Below are positions 56,249 through 64,000 of a DNA stretch of 64,000 nt, one piece after another; the first letter of the stretch is position 1; every line of letters starts with the position of its first letter. The position numbers were made by a program, and so were the translations under genes. Source of the DNA: Botryosphaeria dothidea (lineage: Eukaryota > Ascomycota > Dothideomycetes > Botryosphaeriales > Botryosphaeriaceae); contig WWBZ02000040.1 of the NCBI GenBank assembly GCA_011503125.2, positions 4,030,001-4,094,000 of the forward strand, in the 5' to 3' direction. The notes under the pieces are model-generated. The model was given only the letters and a program-made list of their open reading frames with translations, was not told the origin of the DNA and searched no databases.

Positions 56249-58280
56249 ATGTCCGCGACCAACGCGATTCCGACCAACGGCAATGCGCCGCAAGACGACC
56301 TTCCCTCGCTCGCCGCCCTCTTCTTGATCAAGTTCGACCTCAAGATCGGGTGAGTGCGCCGCAGCCCGCCCTCCCTTGCGCCTGCTGCTAATTGGCCGTC
56401 GCAGCTATACCATCACTTGGAAGCGCTCCCTGAACAACCGTGCGAGCCCTCCATGTCCCGCCTCGAAGACTGCCTGCTGACCGCGCCGCAGTCGAGCTCG
56501 ATGGAGCCGTCGAGTTCAAGTCGCTGCCTTCGGGCCTGCACAGCGTAAAGGAAGACCTCGTGTACGTACACCGGCCCGGACACCATGGCCATCAGGCGCT
56601 GACGGCGGATCGCAAGATACTTTGTTCATGAGCAATACGTGGGATTGAGCGCATTCATCAACGACCCAGCCTCTGAGGAAGAGCGCAACGCGCACCTCGT
56701 CGCTGTCGGTATTCTGGTCCCGCTGAGCCAGGGCCGTCTGGGACGGAGCTGGCTGCACGCTCAGAAATTGAGAGAGCTGGCCAAGTAAGCCTACCGGCTG
56801 CTCTGCCCATCCGCACGAAGAGCGCTGACGTGGTGCTAGGTTGCTAGTTCGAGACACGACCAAGACCGAACCCCTGGAGCAATACTGGACCGCCCATTCT
56901 GCTGAGCGCAATGACGCTACCCCGGAAGCAGAGTCGTCTGAAGCATCTCCCACCGTCGCCCGCCCGCCTCCCTCTGTTGTACGGAAGAACAAGACTTATG
57001 CAAGAAGCCGCGGGTTGTCCAACGTCACTGCATTCCACCCCGCGCACGAGACGCTCGGTGTGGCCCACCCAGCTCTGTCGATAATCAAATACATAGATAC
57101 CTTTGGTCCCCTGGTATTTCCCCTGCTTAGATTGGCGCTGCTGAGAAAGCGCATTCTGTTTGTTACGCCGCCGCCGGTCCGGCTGGCTTGTGAATTTGGT
57201 AAATCTTTCTCCCGCACTCACATGGGCGAGCAGGGAACTGATTGACTGGCGCTAGTTTATGATCTCTCTATCCTTTCGACTATACCTTCCTCTGTCACCG
57301 ACGTGCTCCCGCCAGGATCTGAACCGTTGCAACGACTACGAAGCCTGTTCACCGTTGGAATCCATGAAATACCCAAGCTACAGGAGGAAGCAAAGAAGCA
57401 TGAAACGGCAAAGCTTTCGACCGAGTACTTGGAAGAAGGCAACTGGTCTCCTGGCTGGGCAGCTTGCACGACAGACGAAGTCCTGGCAATGAAAACGGAC
57501 CTTTACGACATCATAGTCGAACTCCCGGCCCAGGTCGAGTCCACGGAGGAAGAAAAACGGTGGCCGAGGATAAAGACGTCAACGGGCAAGGAGATCAAAG
57601 CTACGCAGCGTGACTTGAGACGTTTTCGCATCCTGCATGCAGAACTGCGCAAAACGCAGCGGCACTCGGTCGACATTCCACGGAGCGAAGACGAAGACGA
57701 GGAGGAAGACAGTGACAGCGCTGCGTTGATAGGCTCGTCTCCACCAGCGGAGAGCGACGACGGGGACACGGACATCTACGCAGACAATCTGATCGAACCG
57801 TCGACGTGGGCGGCACTTGCTTACTCGGGCTTCATGTGGTGGGCGTCTGCAGGCGAGAGGGACGCATCCCTATCCGAAGAAGCAGACCGGGATCGAACGT
57901 TGCTGGGCGACCTCTCGGATTTCATGACGGTGTCGCACGGATCGATCCGCAGCTCGGACGATGCAATGGCGCAGACGTGGTACCAAGGGGCCGCGGCGCC
58001 GCACACAGCCATCATTGCGTACTTCCACCGGCTCACAGCAGAAATCTTCAGCACATTGGGCGACATTGTCGACGCGCTCGACGACGAGGAGCACGACGGA
58101 GATCAGGACGAGGAGGAGAAGTCGGTGGTGGTGCACGGCGATGACGTCAGCAGGATGGGACTCGACGTGTGGAGCGAGACGGACAAGGAATTCGTGCAGG
58201 AGGTGCTGCAGATGTATTTCGGGAGGGGATCGCAGGTGCATGGGGGAAGCATCGAGTGCTGCGGTGTTAAGATTTGCTGA
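56249..58280 (+). CDS. DENN-domain protein of the LCHN/DENND11 type
   Basis: Six exons, 56249-56349, 56405-56439, 56492-56561, 56617-56784, 56840-57198 and 57256-58280, give 585 residues, and every junction keeps phase. The start is the ATG giving MSATNAIPTNGN. The N-terminal domain reads ALFLIKFDLKIGYTITWKRS, then LELDGAVEFKSLPSGLHSV and EDLVYFVHEQYVGLSAF. VGILVPLSQGRLGRSWLHAQ and HPALSIIKYIDTFGPLVFPL follow. RLALLRKRILFVTPPPVRLACEF, with VYDLSILSTIPSS across the next exon, marks the divergent DENN fold. The C-terminal half (from GNWSPGWAACTTDEVLAMK) holds a region that I recall as DUF4484, with acidic stretches. Human DENND11 and yeast Anr2 are distant relatives. A role as exchange factor or regulator of a Rab-type GTPase is inferred from the fold only. 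Confidence 0.8.
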
Positions 58281-58734
58281 GGGGTACGGGGGATTTTCAG
58301 GGCCAGGGCGGGTAATGCAGATCGGCGCGGGGGGGGGGGGGGGGAGATACCACAGGAAATGAAGGGCATAGCATTTTAGCACTTGTCTGGCACACGCCCT
58401 CCGGCATCATCGTCTGCTTGCACGCTCGCCCGCAACCTGGGCCGACTCGTGGTGGGGTTCAGCCTTACACCCTAGTCCCAAAGCGGTTAGGCTTCCCGCC
58501 GCGCAGCTCAAGCATCATTTGGCAGCCTCGAGCTGCACCTCTCCTCCCTCCACCACCCACATCCACCATTCAATCCCTCCACGCGCCTTTCGCTCGCGGT
58601 TCTCAGACTCCCATGATCCGCTGACTCCATCAGCCTACCCTCGGCTTTTTTTGCGCCCGCGCGTGCGTCGAGCGCCCGCTCTTCGCTCCTTGGAGCCTCG
58701 CCCGCTGCGCAAGCTCCCGGCGCACGGTCTTGCT
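58281..58734. other. Intergenic region between the DENN and F-box genes
   Basis: 454 bp in tandem orientation. It starts with a G16 run (58329-58344) just past the DENND11-like stop and should hold the F-box promoter; the rest is pyrimidine-rich. Confidence 0.5.
58329..58344. repeat. G16 homopolymer
   Basis: Sixteen consecutive G on the plus strand, about 50 bp past the stop of the DENND11-like gene. Confidence 0.85.
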
Positions 58735-61515
58735 ATGACGTCCAGCAACAGTAAGCATGCTTCCTCTCCGCCAGCCTCTAATTGGCCCCCTAACATTTTT
58801 TTGAGCCGCCGGTGCTGGGGCTGCTCCCTCTTCAGCCTCTACTTTAGGCCTGCTTCCATTCACTGTCGCCTATCTTGATGCCATTCGTTCTTCTCCCTCG
58901 GCATCCGACAGCATTGCAGTGTCTGCCCAGCTGGAAGGCCAGACATTGCCTGCTCCTCAGCGAATGCCGCCATCGCTAGGTCTCAGCAGAACCGAGGGAT
59001 ACATTCTTAATCACCTGACCATGCCTCGCTCTATAAGCTACACCGACAGTAGCCTCCCTGAGGATGCTGCTTCTCACCAGCACTTGTTTCCACTCAAGCG
59101 CCCACCCAATGTACAGATCGTGCGGAGAGCACTTACCGTCCCTGATGTTATCTTCAACATGAACCCTTCCGCACTTATTGCCTATACAGTCCCCCACTCG
59201 CCGAACGCCTTCAACGTTTGGCCAGACAAGCGTCCCGATAACACCCCTACTGCTGCCTATATCGCTTACCCCCTTCCACGGAAGATGTCGGATATGGAAG
59301 AGCCGATGTCTAGCCTCGTTGACTTCATCTGGACGGACTGTCGAGAGCAGCCTCATCTGAACGCGCCGCCCATGTATCCTACCACCACCACCGCTACTGC
59401 TGATGCGGCCAAGGGACCAGCCTATGACAGGCTTCCACAGGAGATGTGGAATGCAATCCTCAAGCACTTATCTCACGACGATCTCAAGGCCCTCCGCTTG
59501 ACTTGTCGAAGGCTGAACCAGTCGGCCACCAAAGCCTTGTTCGACACTGTTGTTGTACCATTTCGTCCGGGCATGTTTAGCGAAGAACTCCGAGCCGAGC
59601 TGGAGAACCACTCGGGAAAGGGAAAGGGCAGGAGCACTGTTATCAACATCTTCAAGAGCCATGGTCATCACATTAAAAAGTTTGGCCTTAGCTACGAAGT
59701 TACCGAAGGTTGGTTTTCTTGTTTCTACTTATCGAGACGTACTAATTCTGTGCAGCATGTTTAGCACACCTGCCGAAGCTGGTCCAGCATGACTTGCTGG
59801 AATCGTACTGGGGCACGTATTACTGGCCATCCTCACCCGTTCACCAACCGGACGATATGCCAGCCTCGGTCATGGAGGAGATCGTCGGTATGAAGGAGGC
59901 TCTTTCGGACATGCCAAGCTTGAAGGAGCTTGCTCTATCAATCGACAATGGCCTCGGCTGGCTACCAGGACCTGACAAGTCTATCCGCTCACAAATCATT
60001 CAAGACCGCATCCAGCTGTTTCCGAATCCTAACGGATTGCCGACTAGAAGCAGGCAAGCGCAGCAGGAACTCTGGGACTTTGTCAAGTCGCAATACAAGG
60101 ATCAAGACAAGTCTTTTGAACTCTCACAAGCTCACCTGTTCAGGGTTGAGCGTATGGGCGGCCGGTGTGATTTGCCCGGTCCTTACACGGGAATTCCCAG
60201 AGATCTCCAGCACATTGACCGAAGGATCCTGCTGGAAGCCACAACTCCCGAAGGTCACCCGACTGACATTAGTTCAAACGACGGCTTCCTCGTGGTGGCT
60301 CCGGACAATTGGACTCGATCGTGCACGTCCCACCCAGTCCAACCGAGCAATCTTACCGAAGAACAACTTGAGATGCTCTTAAAGACCCAGTGGGCTCAAG
60401 ACTCGTTGATTGACTCTTACATCATTGGTGTCATTGATTCTGAGACATGCAGACGCGTCACTGTTTTGAACTTGGCGTGTCTTCCCGCGCGATGCGTTCC
60501 GTTCTTCGACCGAGCTGACTTCTGGGATGCACTTCCCTGCCTGGAATCCTTGAAGCTGATGATCATGGGAGAGATCAGAGAGATGGATAAGGACTTCTTT
60601 GGAAATGCCTCTTCCATCTCAGCCATGCCGCTGAAGGGTATACAGCCCTTCCGGACTTTGTTGGTCAACCATATTGCACAACGCTCCAACATCAAAAATG
60701 TGACAATCGGCTGGGTTGGCGGTGGCGAACACGCATCAGGAATGTTGGGAAGAAACAGACACATCCTTCCGGCCCCCTTCATGGATATTCGGACCGCAGC
60801 CTCGCCTTACATGATGGACGATGTCAGCATATTCCCTCATATCGAGCATCTCACCTTCAACAACTGCTGGATGACCCCACGGGCTCTTGATTATCTTGTT
60901 GACGGTCACAGGCAGTTGAAACTAAGGAAGTTGACGCTTGACTCGGTATCGTTGCAACTATTACCCGTTGGTGCTGGAGGACAGATGCCAACGGCTGGCT
61001 TCAGGATCCCAAACCCGATCCCGGGGCGCCCAGACATGGTATTTCCGCAGCGAGAGGGCTCCTGGCCATACGTTCTCGACGGAATCTCACCTGGCGCTCA
61101 CTTCGGCCATTTCAACGGTGGAACCAGGAATCACAGAAGCAAATCATCACTGAAGGAGATCGAGCTCATCTCGTGTGGATACAGCGTACTCGAAGCTACA
61201 AACGCCTGGTCGATCGAGTCGATGGACCGTGAGTTTCTCGATGCAAACAATGCTGCGGCTATCCCAGACGCGAACGCGTTCCCGAATTCACGTCGCGCCG
61301 TCCTCGAGTCAGTCATGGCCAAAGTCCGTGACGTACACCTGGGTACGATCGTCCAACACATTCCGCAGGTCGAAGCCGACATCCTGGAGGCTATGTGGGG
61401 AGCCACTCTGGGCTGGTCTGATTTGGACTCCCGGCATGCCGTTGCCTTGGATGGACTGAGAGACGGCGGCACTGGACGCTTCTCGGCGGTCATCCGTGCC
61501 CCCGACCTTGGATAG
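58735..61515 (+). CDS. F-box protein with long uncharacterised C-terminus
   Basis: Three exons, 58735-58750, 58836-59708 and 59756-61515, give 882 residues. The first exon is only 16 nt (MTSSN plus one base); its junction is phase-consistent and supplies the only sensible ATG. The F-box lies at about residues 200-245: YDRLPQEMWNAILKHLSHDD followed by LKALRLTCRRLNQSATKALF, with the usual Leu-Pro start and Trp/Leu pattern. Such domains bind Skp1 in SCF ubiquitin ligases. Downstream are scattered leucine-rich stretches (SLKELALSIDN, CLESLKLMIMGEI, IEHLTFNNCWMTPRALDYL, KLRKLTLDSVS, SLKEIELISCGYS) spaced like irregular leucine-rich repeats, a likely substrate-binding surface. The target is unknown. 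This type of F-box protein is abundant and fast-evolving in filamentous fungi. Confidence 0.85.
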
Positions 61516-62494
61516 CCTGATTCGGAACGTGAAGGATCTCCTCGAGGCCTGCTATTACTTTTTGAAATTCCTTACGGAGTCTACAACGAGCTTCGCTTTC
61601 ATTTGATTGCGGCTGTGAAAAGGTTCCGCTACCTTGTAGTTCTACGGAGCGCTTTTGTGGTCATCGGATTTCCTGCTGACCACTGAATCCTGTACTATAT
61701 CCGACTTTTCTCTTTTCTCGTTTCAGCAAGCGACATGGTAGATTTCGAAGAAGTCACAGGAAAGCATCTGCTTCAATCCTCGCTTCACTGGAATATTGCG
61801 GCAGCGACATCAATAATCACCGGGCGACATCGACCGGTATGGAGATGATGTGGTAGTACACACTTCACACACTTTCTGATACCCCTCTCAAAGGTGCTCT
61901 CTCTTTTTCTTTTGTGTTTTATTAGCATAGCGCTGGCGAATTTGGGACCGATATCTCATCGTGGTCGAGTACAGTTGAGGCGACGGGGGGTATGGAATGC
62001 GAGCGAGCGAGCTACATACGTGTGTAGTCGATTAATATGACCACTTCCGAATGATGGCGTGCTTGGGCTTTGTGGTCGTATTACGGAGCAAGCTTGAAGT
62101 TAAGCTGAAGGTCCTCAGGTGTCTTCCTCCACGTGCCCAGCTGGAACGGCGATGCAGCGCGGCGGAGATTCTTCCAAGGATCGGTGGATGGGCGGGCATG
62201 ACGAATTTCCCAGGGGAATGGAGCTCCTGGCGAGGCAGTTGGGCGTGACGGCTCACATGGAAGTTGAGGCTTAAACTTAACCGCCTGGGGGCTGACTTTC
62301 TAGCAGCATGAGGAGCCTCGGGCCACTCTCTCGCAATTAAAGCTACAACCCACAAAACTAAATTTCTTGCCTGGACCAGCCTCCGCGCTGGACGTCTTAT
62401 CAAACGAGACTCGTCTCGGGGTTGTGGAGATCCCGACGCTGGATCCACACTGCGTACATACGCATGTTCGCTGCAAAGATATGTCCGTTGCCGC

Positions 62495-62538
<44 letters not shown>

Positions 62539-63263
62539 CAGTTACTTGGTTCGCGCACCGATTGGCGGCTCGGGTAAGGCGACTCCTCGATCGAGAAGCT
62601 CCTGCACACCTCGCACCGTACCGTGCAAGCGAGCCGAACTTTATTATGCCCGCGCTGAAGCGGACGCTTCCTTTTAAATCCTGCAATCGGAGAGCCTGAT
62701 GCAGTCAAATGGAGAACAGATGGTATCTCGGGCCGAATTGACCCAAGTTCTGCGTGTCTTGTTCAGTTCTTGCCACCGTCCATGAATCCAGATCTTATGG
62801 AGGACGGACCGGTCCAAATTTTGGCTTGAATGACGGAATGTCTTTTATAGAATTTGAGCTACTGGACTACGAGTTGCACTGCCTGGGAAGAAGCACTTCG
62901 AGGAGGAAATGCCTTGACGCATGCGTAGGTTCCAGTACCGAGCAACGTGGAATTTTCTGCCTCTCCGTCACTTTCGCACCGTCAGCCCTGTCGGACAATG
63001 TGAGCTGTGCTGAGCCATGTGCAGGTCTCGTCCTTTCCAGAAAATTCGCATGCGCAAAACATGGGCGAAGGGCAACACATCCTAAACGCGGCTCAGGGGT
63101 CGCACTGCGCGCAGAAGTGCGCGCCAGCCATGCCGATTAAGAAATTAAACGTCTTTACATGCAGCTCTCTCTTTCCCGCTACGGTCACAATATACATTAC
63201 TAGATCTACCTCACGTAGAAAATGTGATAATGGGGTTCGCAAACCCCCGCTAATGTATCCTCC
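61516..63263. other. Convergent intergenic region with a TC repeat
   Basis: 1.75 kb between the 3' ends of the F-box gene and the secreted protein gene. It holds a (TC)19 repeat and unrecognised short ORFs. No RNA gene was found. Confidence 0.5.
62499..62536. repeat. (TC)19 microsatellite
   Basis: An uninterrupted 38-bp TC dinucleotide repeat. It produces artificial Ser-Leu or Arg-Glu runs in overlapping ORFs. Confidence 0.95.
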
Positions 63264-63881
63264 CTAGTGATAGTCGGCCCACCTGTAGCATCCACCGTGT
63301 GTCCAAATGGTAGAAGCACCACAGGTGGCCTTGGTGATGGCGTCTTTGATGCACCCAGCGTCGCGGGTCTCCTCGTTCCACGGCCACGAATAGTGGAAGT
63401 TCATATCGATGCCGTAGGCCACGGCGACCTTGCCCGTCTCGGGGTTCTGAACCTGCTCCCACTGCCACTTCTTGTTGCAGCCCTTGAGCGCCACGCTCTT
63501 GCCGCAGCTTCCCTTGATGTTGTCCTGCGACTCGTTAGTCCATCTCTTTCATTTTGCCAGGACATTCCTCGGTAACAAGCATACCTCGATGCCTTTGCAC
63601 CAACCATCTGAGTCCTGGCCAGTCGGGGTGATTTGGACGATCCAGTTGAGCCAGTCAGTACCGCTGTTGTGCTTGTAGTAGCAGTCGACGGTGCCGGTGA
63701 AGTACTGCGCCCACTGACAGTCTTCGGGCAGGACGTTGGCGCGTGCCTCAATGTCGGTGCTGTTGTGGTCAGGCAGGCTCAGATCCGTAGCATCGTCGGC
63801 CAGAGGAAGGGCGCTGATCGTATTGACAAGTGCTCCGAGAGTGAAAGCAAAAGAAGCGATGGGAGCGGCCTGGAAATGCAT
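63264..63881 (-). CDS. Small secreted eight-cysteine, tryptophan-rich protein
   Basis: Two exons, 63585-63881 and 63264-63524, give 185 residues. Residues 1-24 are a clear signal peptide (FQAAPIASFAFTLGALVNTI core) ending near SALPL. A short Asp-rich propeptide-like stretch up to about residue 47 carries one N-glycosylation sequon (Asn40-Ser-Thr). The mature part has eight Cys (55, 67, 95, 106, 115, 157, 167, 178), an even number suited to four disulfides, and about ten Trp, which is high. Landmarks are CQWAQYFTGTVDCYYKH, WLNWIVQITPTGQDSDGWC, CNKKWQWEQVQNPETGK and MNFHYSWPW. I do not recognise the family. Size, secretion and cysteine pattern are those of fungal secreted effectors or small wall or antimicrobial proteins, but no role is shown. 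The intron at 63525-63584 is clean. The ~120 bp upstream in the window contain short GAT repeats. Confidence 0.85.
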
Positions 63882-64000
63882 GGTGTTTCAAAGCGAGAGT
63901 AAATTGATGGGGGTGAAGCTGTAGGATTGTAGATCGAGCTGTCGAAGTCTCGAGGATGAGGATGATGATGATGCTCGAAGAATTGTCGAATGTACGTTCT

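Overview
This 64 kb window is nuclear DNA of a filamentous ascomycete (Pezizomycotina). A Dothideomycete is my best guess, but that is a low-confidence inference from the look of the proteins. The evidence is as follows: genes are cut by short introns of about 45-65 nt with GT(A/G)AG...(C/T)AG borders and CTAA(T/C) branch sites; coding DNA is GC-rich; and several families are typical of filamentous fungi (SAT4/PTH11-type rhodopsin-like membrane protein, DUF3455, very long choline kinase, secreted pepsin-like protease). I support 21 protein genes. I found no rRNA, tRNA, CRISPR, recognisable transposon or secondary-metabolite cluster. Exon borders below were placed by hand so that reading phase is kept and family motifs stay continuous.

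Layout. 0-10.5 kb: the 5' part of a double-CxxC fungal protein (-), LEU2 (+), a fatty-acid elongase (-), an AIM3-like actin-patch protein (-) and APC10 (-). 11.9-23.7 kb: a SAT4-type membrane protein (+), then choline kinase, the Mis12/Mtw1 kinetochore protein and the LAMMER kinase Kns1, all on the minus strand. 26.6-35.6 kb: a class III aminotransferase (-), SRP19/Sec65 (+) and a secreted aspartic protease (-). 38.2-45 kb: the RNA helicase Dbp6 (-) head-to-head with the GPI-anchor transferase Gpi3 (+), then a secreted DUF3455 protein (-). 47.7-61.5 kb: the golgin Coy1/CASP (-) head-to-head with a Vps3-like CORVET subunit (+), a GFA/CENP-V zinc protein (-), a DENND11/LCHN-like protein (+) and an F-box protein (+). 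63.3-63.9 kb: a small secreted eight-cysteine, tryptophan-rich protein (-).

Most genes are housekeeping genes (amino acid and lipid synthesis, kinetochore, ubiquitin ligase, kinase, SRP, ribosome assembly, GPI anchors, membrane tethering). They do not form one pathway. The nearest thing to a functional grouping is endomembrane traffic around 47.7-58.3 kb (Coy1, Vps3, DENN protein) plus the secretory-pathway genes SEC65 and GPI3.

The most striking direct observation is a set of one-base frame breaks in otherwise conserved genes: one in LEU2 (C run at 3003-3006), about seven to nine across the elongase (4.8-6.3 kb), and one in DBP6 (G run on the plus strand at 40496-40500). Most fall in short homopolymers and come without loss of conserved residues. 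That looks more like local consensus error than gene decay, though only reads can settle it. Other points of note are a perfect Leu3-type CCGGNNCCGG site upstream of LEU2, a 14-nt internal micro-exon next to an 809-nt intron in the protease, a phase-supported GC-AG intron in DBP6, and the secreted eight-cysteine protein. I did not find a clear novel multi-gene system.
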